Below are positions 46,034-54,952 of a stretch of DNA of 64,000 nucleotides, one piece after another. The notes under the pieces are model-generated. The model was not told the origin of the DNA. It did no database searches and saw only the letters and a program-made list of their open reading frames with translations. A program made the translations under genes and the position numbers. Source of the DNA: CAWGMT01 sp963823675. Its GTDB lineage: Bacteria; Planctomycetota; Planctomycetia; Isosphaerales; Isosphaeraceae. The stretch is from positions 620,001-684,000 of the forward strand of contig CAWGMT010000013.1 in the NCBI GenBank assembly GCA_963823675.1. Direction: 5' to 3'. Every line of letters begins with the position of its first letter. Positions within the stretch are counted from its first letter, which is position 1.

Positions 46034-47586
46034 GTGGCCAACTTGCTCCTGATCGATGACGACCCAGACCTGCTCTCCGACCAAGTGGGCCATGTGTTCC
46101 CTGGCCCCGCACACCGGGTCGAGATCGCCCACACGGGTGCAGCGGGCCTGGAGCGGGTCGCCGCCCTTTGCCCCGACGTTATTCTCCTGGACCTGCGCCT
46201 ACCCGACCAGTCCGGCCTGAACGTGTTGAGGCAACTCCGACAAATCGATGCGCGCATCCCGGTCGTCTTCGTTACCGTGGTCCGATCGGCTGACTCAGCC
46301 ATCGAGGCGATGAGGCACGGGGCCTTCGACTACCTGCTCAAGCCGATAGACTTGCAAAAACTGGACCGCGTGATCAAAGAGGCGCTCAAGGTCGCCCGAT
46401 TGATGCGCGAGCCGGCCGTTGTTGCGAAGACGCCGCCGGACGAAGAGCTCCCGGGGGAAGCGATCATCGGCTCCTGCCCGGGAATGCAGGAAGCGTACAA
46501 GGCCATCGGGCGCGTCGCCGACCAGACCTTTCCCGTGCTCATCACCGGAGAGACTGGCACCGGCAAGGAGCTGGTAGCCCGGGCTATCTACCAGCACGGG
46601 CCTCGCGCCAGGCGCCGTTCCTGGCCCTCAACTGCGCCGCCATTCCGGAGAACCTGCTGGAGAGCGAGCTGTTCGGCCACGAGAAGGGCGCCTTTACTGG
46701 GGCCGACCGCCGCCGCATCGGCAAGTTTGAGCAATGCTCAGGGGGCACCCTGTTCCTCGATGAGATCGGCGACATGCCGCCGGCCACCCAGGCCAAGATG
46801 CTGCGCGTGCTCCAGGAGCAGACGTTCGAGCGCGTGGGCGGCAACGAGACGATTGGCACTGATGTGCGTCTGATCGCGGCGACCCACCGCGACCTGAAGG
46901 CGTGGTCGGACGAGGGTAAGTTCCGGCCGGACCTGTATTACCGGCTCGGCGTCTTCACCATCCACCTTCCCCCATTGCGGCAGCGGGGCGATGACCTGCC
47001 GCTGCTCGTCCGGCACTTTCTGCGCCGTTTCGGTCGCGAGCTGGAGCGGGACATGCGGGAGGCCTCCCTGGAGGCGCTCGAGCGGCTGCGCGCCTACCCG
47101 TGGCCGGGAAACATACGGGAACTCCAGAGCGTCCTGAAGCAGGCCCTCCTCCGGGCCGGCGGTAACGTCCTCCTGCCGGCTTTTCTCCCGGAATCGCTCG
47201 CCGGGCTGGCCCCTTCTCCCGCGGCCCCGCCGGCCAAGGAGCCTGGGGTCGAGGAGTTCCTCGTCCGCCTCCGGCTGGGCCCCGATGTTCGCGACCTCTA
47301 CGCCGCGGCCCACCGTAAACTGGACCGGCTCCCGTTGCCCCGCGTCCTGGAGCACACCGGCGGGAGTCAGCACCAGGCCGCATTGCTACTGGGGATCGCC
47401 CGGCAGACCCTGCGCCTGAAACTCCGCGATCTGGGGCCCTCCGCCCCGCGCCCGCCGAAGCGGAGGCAGACTCTGGCTAGAATCTCGCTGCTAGCGCGCT
47501 TGGCAGCAACCACGCGTTTCGACCTGATCTGCGGTCTGGGTAGATGTTCCCATCGACCGGGCAAGAAGGTTGGCACCTCGCATTGA
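46034..47586 (+). CDS. Sigma-54-dependent response regulator (NtrC type), frameshifted
   Basis: It starts at a GTG. The receiver domain (1-120) has LLLIDDDPDLLSD and the phospho-acceptor DVILLDLRLPDQSG. The AAA+ domain begins with IIGSCPGMQEAYKAIGRVAD and Walker A GETGTGKE. Near 46610 one base is missing; the other frame continues PFLALNCAAIPENLLESELF and GHEKGAFTGADRR (the sigma-54 contact loop GAFTGA), then GGTLFLDEIGDMPP and YPWPGNIRELQSVL. The C-terminus has a Fis-type helix-turn-helix (GGSQHQAALLLGIARQTLRL). The open frame ends at 47586 inside repeats; a stop at 47478-47480 in another frame may be the real end. Confidence 0.88.
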
Positions 47587-47680
47587 CTGTCCAGGTACCC
47601 GACCTGATCCGCGGTCTGGGTAGATGTTTCCATCGACCGGGCAAGAACGTTGCCACCTCGCATTGACTCTCCAGGTACCC
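47521..47680. repeat. Two 80-bp direct repeats upstream of a sigma-54 promoter (candidate enhancer)
   Basis: Units 47521-47600 and 47601-47680 differ at only a few positions. The core 'gtagatgttcccatcgaccg' recurs in diverged form at 53060-53080. The repeats lie 95-255 bp upstream of the -24 element at 47775, the distance range expected for activator sites of NtrC-type regulators. No protein footprint is known. Confidence 0.75.
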
Positions 47681-47772
47681 GCCGAGAGTCGAACCCGGTC
47701 TGATGATATCGCCGAGAATCTCCCCGGCGGTCTCGCGACCCGTCAATCGCCGAGGGGATCCACATCCGACCT

Positions 47773-47790
47773 TCGGCACGGTTGTTGCTT
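47773..47790 (+). promoter_or_regulatory. Sigma-54 (-24/-12) promoter of the TPP-decarboxylase operon
   Basis: The sequence TCGGCACGGTTGTTGCTT matches the RpoN consensus (TGGCACG-N4-TTGC): GG at 47775-47776, then exactly 10 nt, then GC at 47787-47788. Transcription would start near 47800, about 235 nt before the decarboxylase ATG. A matching site with the same core lies at 53230. Confidence 0.75.
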
Positions 47791-47885
47791 TATCCCTCGT
47801 CTGTCATGCTGAGCCGAGATCTCATGATCCGGAAAACGTCCGACTAAGTGCGCAACCGAATGCCCGGGCCGCACTGCGGGCACTA

Positions 47886-48060
47886 GGTTTGATGTCTACC
47901 GGCCACGCTTAGTGATTCAGCGGCAAAAGGAGGCATCCGACGAGTGAGTGAGCGACCGGCAGGTCCTCGCTGAGTGCACCAGATTTGATGTCAACTGGCC
48001 ACGCTTGGTTATTCAGCAGAAAGAGGAGAGATCCGATGAGTAAGCATCCGACTGTCGCCG
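47886..48060 (+). repeat. Duplicated leader/ribosome-binding module
   Basis: About 70 bp beginning 'tttgatgtctaccggccacg' (47888) are repeated from 47982 ('tttgatgtcaactggccacg'). Each copy ends in a strong Shine-Dalgarno sequence and an ATCCGAYGAGT start-like stretch. Only the second copy opens a gene (ATG 48036); the first has ACG in place of the ATG. A third relative lies at 53341-53412. Confidence 0.7.
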
Positions 48061-49694
48061 ATTACATCGTCCGGCGGCTCGCACGTGAGGGGATCACCGA
48101 CTGCTTCGGCGTTGCGGGAGACTTCGCCTTCAAACTCGACGATGCCGTGGTTCGGAGCGAGGTGATCCGCTGGATCGGCTGTTCCAACGAACTGGACGCG
48201 GCCTACGCGGCTGACGGCTACGCACGCATACGGGGCTGCTCGCTGCTCTCGACTACGTACGCCGTCGGCGAGCTGTCCGCGCTCAACGGCGTGATGGGGG
48301 CCAAGGCCGAGCGGTCGTGTGTCTTCCACTTGGTCGGCATGCCGACGATGCGCAATCAGCGGGTTGGCAAGATCATCCACCACACGCTCGGCGATGGAGT
48401 GTTCCAGAACTTCGCGAACATCTCGGCGCAGGCAGCGTGCGTTTCGGCGGTTATCACTCCCGATAACTGCGCACACGAAATGGAGCGGCTGATCGCCACG
48501 GCGCGGGCGGAGAGCCGCCCCGCCTACATCCTCGTGGCGTCCGACTACGCTGTCACCCCGGTCACGGCCACCGACCCGACCCCCTATCCAAAACCCGCAA
48601 GCGGCCCCGACCTGGCCAAGGCCGTTGCAGCGATCACCGAGCGGATTCAATCCGCCCGATCCGTTGCCATCCTCCCCGCCTACACCGTCTCGCGGTTCAA
48701 GCTCCAGGACAAGCTCCAGGCGTTGATCGAGACACTCGGCTGCCCGTTTGCCGTGATGCCGATGGAGAAGGGCGTCCTCTCGGAGACGCACCCCCAATTC
48801 GTTGGCACCTACTCCGGAGCAGGTTCGTCCTCCGACCTCCTCGAAGCAATCGAAGGTGCCGACCTGGTCATCGACGCTGGCGGCGTCAGTTTTAACGAGA
48901 TCAACACGGGTGCCTATTCGAGCCGGCTCGCGCCCGACAAGCTGGTGACCATCGAAGTCGACCATGTCCGCATCGGGAACCGAATCTATAACCCTGTCCG
49001 AATGGGCGATGTCTTTGAAATGCTAGCCAGGTCGGTTCGCAAGAACTTCGGATACACGGCGCCGCGTCCGCAGGCTGCGACGAAACCCGGCGGCAAGCCT
49101 GACGACCCGATCACCGCGGCGGAGCTGTATCCCCGTTATCGAGACTTTTTCAAGCCGATGGATCGAATTGTCCTCGAAAGCGGCAGTTCGAGCTCGGGGA
49201 TTTATCCGCTCCCACTTCCCCAGGGCGCAGAGACGCACAGTGCAATTTTATGGGGCTCGATCGGCTGGGCCACTGGGGCTGCACTGGGAATCGCCCTGGC
49301 CGACCCGTCGAGACGGACCGTGCTTTTCACCGGTGAAGGCTCGCACCAGTTGACCGCCACCGCCGTCGGGACCATGGGACGTTACGGGCTTAACCCAATC
49401 ATTTTTGTCCTCAACAACGAGGGATACATGGTCGAGCGGGCGCTCGAGGCGGATCCGAATTGGGTTTACAACGACCTCGCCCCTTGGAACTATCACGCCG
49501 TGCCCGCCGCGCTGGGCTGTCAGGGCTGGTTCACGGCCAAAGTCGCTACGCTTGGTGAGCTTGACGCCGCACTGGCCAAGGCTTCCACGGCTAAGTCGGC
49601 GTGTTACATCGAAGTCGTCGGCGGCAGGACGGACTATCCGGCGGGCCTCGCCGCGGCCCATCAGCGTCTCGAGGCCCTTTACGCAAATGATTAG
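48036..49694 (+). CDS. TPP-dependent 2-keto acid decarboxylase (pyruvate/indolepyruvate decarboxylase type)
   Basis: The ATG at 48036 has AGAGGAG about 7 nt upstream. The protein is 552 aa, the normal length. N-terminal catalytic residues are present: GVAGDF (Asp29), SNELDAAYAADGYAR (Glu52, TPP activation) and the His pair in KIIHHTLGDG. The C-terminal TPP-binding motif is FTGEGSHQLTATAVG ... LNNEGYMVE. The enzyme would decarboxylate a 2-keto acid (pyruvate, indolepyruvate or phenylpyruvate) to an aldehyde; the sequence does not settle which. It is preceded by a sigma-54 promoter and is the first gene of the catabolic cluster. Confidence 0.85.
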   Translation: MSKHPTVADYIVRRLAREGITDCFGVAGDFAFKLDDAVVRSEVIRWIGCSNELDAAYAADGYARIRGCSLLSTTYAVGELSALNGVMGAKAERSCVFHLVGMPTMRNQRVGKIIHHTLGDGVFQNFANISAQAACVSAVITPDNCAHEMERLIATARAESRPAYILVASDYAVTPVTATDPTPYPKPASGPDLAKAVAAITERIQSARSVAILPAYTVSRFKLQDKLQALIETLGCPFAVMPMEKGVLSETHPQFVGTYSGAGSSSDLLEAIEGADLVIDAGGVSFNEINTGAYSSRLAPDKLVTIEVDHVRIGNRIYNPVRMGDVFEMLARSVRKNFGYTAPRPQAATKPGGKPDDPITAAELYPRYRDFFKPMDRIVLESGSSSSGIYPLPLPQGAETHSAILWGSIGWATGAALGIALADPSRRTVLFTGEGSHQLTATAVGTMGRYGLNPIIFVLNNEGYMVERALEADPNWVYNDLAPWNYHAVPAALGCQGWFTAKVATLGELDAALAKASTAKSACYIEVVGGRTDYPAGLAAAHQRLEALYAND

Positions 49695-49778
49695 TGATGT
49701 TTCCGCGCGATCTCGCCCCCGATTGTCAGATAAGCCTGATTAAGTCTCAATGCACCAACACTTACCGAGGGTTGATTT

Positions 49779-50131
49779 GTGAGTACCACCGATTACTGCG
49801 CTACATCCCGGCGTCACCTCACAAGCAAAGAGGATCTGATATCCGTAAACCACCGGTCGTTTGACATTGATGCCCAGTTCCGCGATTTCTGCGGTGTCCT
49901 TGGGCTCGACCCGTCCGAGGCGGGAGGCAAGATTACCTTTGGCTGAATCCGGACACGATCACGGCAAACACTCCGTATGGCGAGCTGGTCCGCCTGGCCC
50001 CTCCAGTGAAGTTTTCCGAGACCGATGGTTACTGGGAAGATCCGGAAGTCACGGTGCGCGGATCATGCAAGCCAGAATGGAAGCCGTCCCTCGAACCATC
50101 AGAAACAAACGGCGTCGGAGGACACCCGTGA
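49779..50131 (+). pseudogene. Remnant of a CaiB/BaiF-type CoA-transferase or related gene
   Basis: Two short frames follow one another: a GTG-initiated 55-codon piece (FRDFCGVLGLDPSEAGGKIT) ending at 49946, and a second (YGELVRLAPPVKFSETDGYW, VTVRGSCKPEW) ending at a TGA at 50129-50131. The second looks like a family III CoA-transferase C-terminus. The middle of the gene is absent. The TGA overlaps a GTG start in the GTGA arrangement of coupled genes, a relic of an operon. Family assignment is tentative. Confidence 0.45.
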
Positions 50132-50196
50132 AGTTTTTCGGCCAATACGAGGACGAGATTTACGCAGCCGGATTGCAGGGCGTTGTTCCCTCGTCC
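50128..50196 (+). pseudogene. Truncated duplicate of the 5' end of the lactate 2-monooxygenase-like gene
   Basis: The 22 codons from GTG 50128 read KFFGQYEDEIYAAGLQGVVP, almost identical to the start of the intact gene at 51425 (KYFGQYEDEIYSAGLRGVVP). After VVP the similarity stops. A partial duplication or a deletion between two copies explains it. Confidence 0.8.
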
Positions 50197-50246
50197 GACC
50201 ACGGGTATCCACGGGACGCACGTTCCATCAAACCCGTTGCTGAGGA

Positions 50247-51379
50247 TTGTCCATCAAACTCCCCTCCGGAATCTCCTCCCATATCGTCCCCGGCGTTAAC
50301 GGGCTCGACATGCACCTGTTCGAGGCCGGGGATCGCGAGGCGCCCGCTATTGTCCTGCTCCACGGATATCCGGAGCTGGCGTACTCATGGATGACGATGC
50401 TAAAGCCGCTGGCTACTGCCGGCTTTCGGGCGATCGCGCCCGACCTCCGCGGCTACGGCCGACGACCGGCTGGGACGCCGATTTTGACGGCGATCTCCGC
50501 CAATTCCAGATACTGAACGTGACGAGGGACGTCGTTGCCCTGGTCTCGGCGCTCGGGATCAGATCGGTCGACGCCGTCGCGGGCCACGACTTCGGCGCCT
50601 CAGTGGCGGCGATCTGCGCCTTGGTCCGGCCCGATATCTTCAAACGCTTGGTCCTGATGACGCCGGTCGCCGGGCCGCCGACCCTCCCCTACGGTTCGGG
50701 CGCCCGGCCTACAGCGCCGGACCCGATCCATGCGGAACTGGCCCGACTCAATCCGCCGCGCAAGCAATACCAGTGGTACAACTCGACCCGCAGGGCAGTC
50801 GAGGATATGACGAAGCCGCCCCAAGGACTGCGGCCATTCCTCCGCGCCTACTATCACCAGAAGAGCGCCGACAACCCGGCCAATAAGCCAGTGATGCTCC
50901 GGGGGTGGAACGCCGAAGAGCTGTCGATCATGCCGGACTATTACGTCATGCCCCTCGACGCAGACATGCCCTCGGTCACGATGCGTCAGACGCCATCTCC
51001 GGAGGCGATCGCTGCATGCGAGTGGCTGACCGACGAGGACATCGTCTTCCACGCCCGTGAGTTCGAGCGCACGGGCTGGGTCGGCGCCTTGAAGTGGTAC
51101 CGGTGTCAGACCGGGGGGGTGAATTCGGACCTCGACCTGTACTCTGGGCGCACCATCGACGTGCCGGCGATCTTTATCGGCGGCGCCAGCGATTGGGGAG
51201 TGCAGCAAATCCCCGGCGGGCTCGGGCGACTCCAGACGCAAGTCTGCACGAAGATGGCAGAGAGCCACATCATCCCCGGCGCCGGCCACTGGCTCCCCCA
51301 AGAGCAGCCCGACAAGGCGGCGGCTCTGATGTTGAGGTTCTTGCGCGCTTGGCGACTTCCCGATCGAGACCAAGGCTGA
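50247..51379 (+). CDS. Alpha/beta hydrolase, epoxide hydrolase-like, frameshifted
   Basis: Frame 1 (TTG 50247, start uncertain) has IVLLHGYPELAYSWMTMLKP (oxyanion hole HGYPE) and RAIAPDLRGYG. Near 50465-50475 the reading shifts to the frame of 50387-51379, which has VALVSALGIRSVDAVAGHDF (nucleophile Asp in GHDFGAS) and IPGAGHWLPQEQP (catalytic His). The Asp nucleophile indicates the epoxide hydrolase/dehalogenase branch of the fold, and the length (about 375 aa) fits. The substrate is unknown. It lies between the duplicate fragment and the intact flavoenzyme gene, 45 bp before the latter. Confidence 0.8.
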
Positions 51380-51424
51380 TTGGTCCGCGAGTTATTCGAT
51401 ATCGAGCTCACGTGAGGAAATCCC

Positions 51425-52585
51425 ATGAAATACTTCGGTCAGTATGAAGACGAGATTTATTCCGCCGGCCTCCGCGGCGTCGTCCCCAAACTTCCGATCG
51501 ACATCGCCACCCTGGAGAAGAAGGCGATCGCGGCGTGGCCGGATACGATCGTCTCCTACGTCCAAGGAGGATGCGGCGACGAGCGGACCCAGGACCTCAA
51601 CGTCATGGCGTTCGACAAGTGGGGGCTCGTCCCAAGGATGATGGTCGACGGCTCGAAGAGAGACATGTCGATCGAGCTGTTCGGCATGAAGCTCGCAACC
51701 CCCCTCTTTATGGCCCCGATCGGCGTCATCGGCATCTGTGCCCAGGACGGGCATGGCGACCTCGCGGTGGCGAGGGCCGCCGCCAAGACTGGGGTGCCGA
51801 TGGTGGCGTCGACGCTGACCGTTGACCCATTCGAGGTGGTGACCCCGGAATTCGGCGACACGCCCGGGTTCTTCCAGCTCTACACGCCCGACGATCGGGG
51901 CGTCGCGGAGAGCTTCGTCCATCGAGCGGAGGCCGCCGGGTTCAAGGGAATCGTCGTGACGCTCGACACGTGGGTCGCGGGCTGGCGCCCGCGGGACTTG
52001 ACCCTGTCCAGTTTCCCGCAACTCCGGGGATACTGCCTCGCCAATTATCTCTCTGATCCGGTCTTCCGGTCCCGGCTCGCCAAGCCGCCGGAGGAAGACC
52101 CGGCCTCGGCCGTCAGGCATTGGGCCGAGATCTTCGGCACGACACTCACCTGGGCGGACCTGCCGTGGCTGCGCTCGCTGACAAAGCTGCCCCTGCTCCT
52201 GAAGGGCATCTGTCACCCCGACGACGTCCGGCGGGCGATCGACGGCGGAGTCGACGGCATCTACTGCTCCACCCACGGAGGCCGTCAAGCCAATGGCGGG
52301 GTCGGCTGCCTCGACATGCTGCCGGCCGTCGTCGAAGCGGCCGGCAAGACGCCGGTACTGTTCGATTCGGGCGTCCGCTCCGGGTCGGACGTCGTCAAGG
52401 CGCTGGCCCTCGGCGCCACGGCCGTCGGCATCGGTCGCCCCTATGCCTGGGGCCTGGCCCTCGATGGGACCGATGGAATCGTCCACGTCCTGCGGTGCTT
52501 GCTCGCTGAGGCCGATCTGCTGATGGCGACCGATGGGTATCCGACGATCGGAGATCTAAGATCGGCGACCCTGATGCGGAGCTGA
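51425..52585 (+). CDS. FMN-dependent 2-hydroxy acid oxidase, lactate 2-monooxygenase-like
   Basis: The ATG at 51425 has GAGGAA upstream. The protein is 386 aa. It is a TIM-barrel FMN enzyme: PLFMAPIGVIG (FMN site), QLYTPDDRG, VTLDTWVAGWRPRD, LLLKGICHPDDVRRAIDGGV (Lys260) and the active-site CSTHGGRQANGGVGCLD (His284, Arg287). The GGRQANGG form and the long barrel insertion are those of lactate 2-monooxygenase (lactate + O2 to acetate + CO2 + water) more than of lactate dehydrogenase or glycolate oxidase. It could act on another 2-hydroxy acid. Confidence 0.87.
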   Translation: MKYFGQYEDEIYSAGLRGVVPKLPIDIATLEKKAIAAWPDTIVSYVQGGCGDERTQDLNVMAFDKWGLVPRMMVDGSKRDMSIELFGMKLATPLFMAPIGVIGICAQDGHGDLAVARAAAKTGVPMVASTLTVDPFEVVTPEFGDTPGFFQLYTPDDRGVAESFVHRAEAAGFKGIVVTLDTWVAGWRPRDLTLSSFPQLRGYCLANYLSDPVFRSRLAKPPEEDPASAVRHWAEIFGTTLTWADLPWLRSLTKLPLLLKGICHPDDVRRAIDGGVDGIYCSTHGGRQANGGVGCLDMLPAVVEAAGKTPVLFDSGVRSGSDVVKALALGATAVGIGRPYAWGLALDGTDGIVHVLRCLLAEADLLMATDGYPTIGDLRSATLMRS

Positions 52586-52754
52586 ATTCGGCAGCCGCGT
52601 CATGACTGTAGCCACCGACCGAAATCTCCTCTTCGGTCCGCAGTATTCGACGACACAGCTCGAAGCCGACAGAGCTGGGACCAAGGCGGTATCTCTCCAG
52701 GAGATCCCGTCGAACAATGCGATGGAGATGGGAGAGATCATGCGTTCAGCCGTC

Positions 52755-52963
52755 CACGAGTAGCTGATCAAGCACTGGCTTTCACCCTCGCCCTCACCCG
52801 TCAGGTGCTGCCGAACCATGACCTGTTGCGCGCCGGCCAATGGGGCCTGGCGGTGCGCTTCCAGCAGCGGGCAATGCGTGTGGTGCGCGAAGAATCAGCG
52901 ACGTTGGCGCTGCAGGCCATCCGGGGCGAGCCGCTGCAAAAACTGGTCAATGACATCCAATGA
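52755..52963 (+). pseudogene. Unidentified C-terminal gene fragment
   Basis: One frame reads FTLALTRQVLPNHDLLRAGQ, WGLAVRFQQRAMRVVREES and AIRGEPLQKLVNDIQ and then stops at a TGA near 52961. It has coding-like composition and a helical look but no start. I do not recognise the family. Confidence 0.3.
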
Positions 52964-53057
52964 GCGGTCAATGCGATGAAGCGTTCCCACTGAGCAGCCA
53001 TCGAAGCGCCACCGGAGCACGTCGCAGCGACTGATGAATTTGGAGCTCAACGCGGCG

Positions 53058-53120
53058 TGGGTAAATCTTCCCATCGTCCGGACGCAAAAGTTGCCAATTC
53101 ACATCGATCGCCAGTGCCCC
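53058..53120 (+). promoter_or_regulatory. Candidate activator site, diverged copy of the 47.5-kb repeat
   Basis: The stretch 'gtaaatcttcccatcgtccg' aligns with 'gtagatgttcccatcgaccg' of the 80-bp repeats. The similarity continues with a GTTGCCA word and a block ending in CCAGT. It lies about 115-175 bp upstream of the -24 element at 53232, like its counterpart. Confidence 0.5.
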
Positions 53121-53229
53121 GCCGCTTCCTGTGAAATCCGACAGATGCCTACCCCAATGTCACGAAATGCCGGGGATTTGCCCGGCGTGTTGCGATCCGT
53201 CGATCGTCAGGAAGGACCACACCCAACCT

Positions 53230-53247
53230 CCGGCACAGTTGTTGCTT
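53230..53247 (+). promoter_or_regulatory. Sigma-54 (-24/-12) promoter of the acyl-CoA dehydrogenase operon
   Basis: TCCGGCACAGTTGTTGCTTT has GG at 53232-53233, exactly 10 nt, then GC at 53244-53245. It shares GGCAC-G-TTGTTGCTTT with the site at 47773. The acyl-CoA dehydrogenase ATG lies about 235 nt downstream, the same distance as in the other operon. Confidence 0.75.
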
Positions 53248-53480
53248 TTTCGCTCGCTTGCCTCGTGAAGCGGTATCTCATTATCCGGAAAAGATCCGAT
53301 GAGTGAGCAATCGATTGTCATGCTCTCCCTGAACGACCCGATTCGATGACCACCGGCTACGCTTCATTATACAGAGGCGAGAGAAGCGATGGGATGAATA
53401 AGCAAGCGATTGAAAGAGAGACTGTGACCGATTGATCGCCTGTTGAAACCGAAGTCACCACCACGAACGAGGAGATGACC

Positions 53481-54719
53481 ATGAACGTGGAAGCACCGGT
53501 GAAAACCGACGTACGCGAACGAAAGGGCACGGCACCAAAGCCGCTGCCGGCACCGAACAGCGACTTCTATGAGCTCGCTGACACCTTGAACGCCGAGGAA
53601 CGCGCGCTTCTGAAACAGGTGCGTGCGTTCATGGAGACCAAGGTCGCGCCGATCATCAACAAGTACTGGGTCGAGGACGCATTCCCATTCGAGCTGGTCC
53701 CGGCGATCAAGGAGCTGAATATCGGCGGACTGGGAATGCAGGGATACGGGTGCCGAGGAGGAAGCGCGCTCTTGTTCGGCCTGGCCGCGATGGAAATGTG
53801 CCGCGTCGATTCGTCGATTGCGACCTTCTTCGGCGTCCACAACGGCCTGGCCATGGGCTCCATCTACGCCGCGGGATCGGAGGAGCAGAAGAAGAAATGG
53901 CTGCCCCCGATGGCTCGCTTCGAGAAGATCGGCTGTTTCGGCCTGACCGAGCCGCTCGTGGGTTCGGGAGCAAGCGGCGGCTTGATGACGACGGCGAAGA
54001 AAGAGGGGGACACCTGGGTCTTGAACGGCCAGAAGAAATGGATCGGCAACTCGCCCTGGTGCGACGTCTCGATCATCTGGGCGCGCGACGTCGCCGACAA
54101 CCAGGTCAAGGGCTTCATCGTCGAGAACAAGACCACGCCGGGCTTCAGCGTCGAGAAGATCCAGAACAAGATCGCGCTCAAGGTTGTCCAGAACGGCCTG
54201 ATCACGCTGAAGGATGTTCGGGTGCCCGAGGAGAACCACCTTCAGGAAGGCAAGTCGTTCCGCGACACAGCGCGGGTGCTGCGCATGACGCGGTATCTTG
54301 TCGCGTGGGAAGCGACGGGTTGCCAGATGGGAGCCTACGAGCATGCGCTCAAGTACGCTCAGGAGCGGCTGCAATTCGGCAGGCCGATCGCCTCGTTCCA
54401 GCTCATTCAGGACCTTCTCGCCAAGATGATCGCCAACATCACCGCTTGCCAGTGCCTGGTGGTGCGCACGGCACAACTCCACGCGGAAGGCAAGCTGGGC
54501 GACCAGCACGCGGCCCTCTCCAAGGCGTTTTGCACCGCCAAAATGCGCGAGACGGTCGCGTGGGCCCGCGAGATTCTCGGCGGCAACGGCATTAGCACCG
54601 ACTATGACGTGGCCCGTTTTTTCGCGGATGCCGAGGCGCTCTACTCCTACGAAGGTACCTACCAGATGCAAAACCTGATCGTCGGCAAGGCCATCACCGG
54701 GCTCAGCGCCTTCCTGTAG
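53481..54719 (+). CDS. Acyl-CoA dehydrogenase
   Basis: The ATG at 53481 has GAGGAG six nt upstream and is preferred to the one at 53475. The protein is 412 aa. The FAD flavoprotein pattern is clear: GLGMQGYGCRGGS, GCFGLTEPLVGSGASGG, NGQKKWIGNSPWCDV, REILGGNGISTDYDV and the catalytic Glu391 in YSYEGTYQMQN. The YEGT position and GNGI motif resemble the glutaryl-CoA/short-chain group. It would make a 2-enoyl-CoA for the downstream hydratase. Electrons would go to ETF or directly to the quinone pool; no ETF genes are in the window. Confidence 0.92.
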   Translation: MNVEAPVKTDVRERKGTAPKPLPAPNSDFYELADTLNAEERALLKQVRAFMETKVAPIINKYWVEDAFPFELVPAIKELNIGGLGMQGYGCRGGSALLFGLAAMEMCRVDSSIATFFGVHNGLAMGSIYAAGSEEQKKKWLPPMARFEKIGCFGLTEPLVGSGASGGLMTTAKKEGDTWVLNGQKKWIGNSPWCDVSIIWARDVADNQVKGFIVENKTTPGFSVEKIQNKIALKVVQNGLITLKDVRVPEENHLQEGKSFRDTARVLRMTRYLVAWEATGCQMGAYEHALKYAQERLQFGRPIASFQLIQDLLAKMIANITACQCLVVRTAQLHAEGKLGDQHAALSKAFCTAKMRETVAWAREILGGNGISTDYDVARFFADAEALYSYEGTYQMQNLIVGKAITGLSAFL

Positions 54720-54952
54720 CGCGACAGGGCGTCCGGGCTCCGTCGTGCCTTGCCGCAAACGGAGAGGAGCGACGCTATGCATGTGGGAAATGTGAGCCGC
54801 CGCCGTCGCGGGCTCGACGGGCGGGACCCGGCTCGGAAGATATGGTACGCGCTGCACAGGCAGTGGCGGTTTGCCCGCCGGATGTGGGGCCGCGCATCGT
54901 GACCAGGATCCGTATGAGTCCGCATGGACGACTTTCTCAGAAGGGGATACAC

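Larger units (their letters stand above)
52586..53480. other. 895-bp non-coding region with gene fragment, enhancer-like element and leader
   Basis: No intact gene is seen. It contains a short unidentified fragment (about 52755-52963), an element related to the 47.5-kb repeats (53058-53120), a sigma-54 promoter (53230) and leader modules (53275-53412). The segment from about 53050 to 53412 is homologous to 47600-48060. Confidence 0.6.

Noticed and set aside
47521..47680. Two 80-bp repeats considered as CRISPR or IS ends
   Set aside because: Only two contiguous copies, no spacers, no inverted ends and no cas or transposase gene; an activator array fits better.
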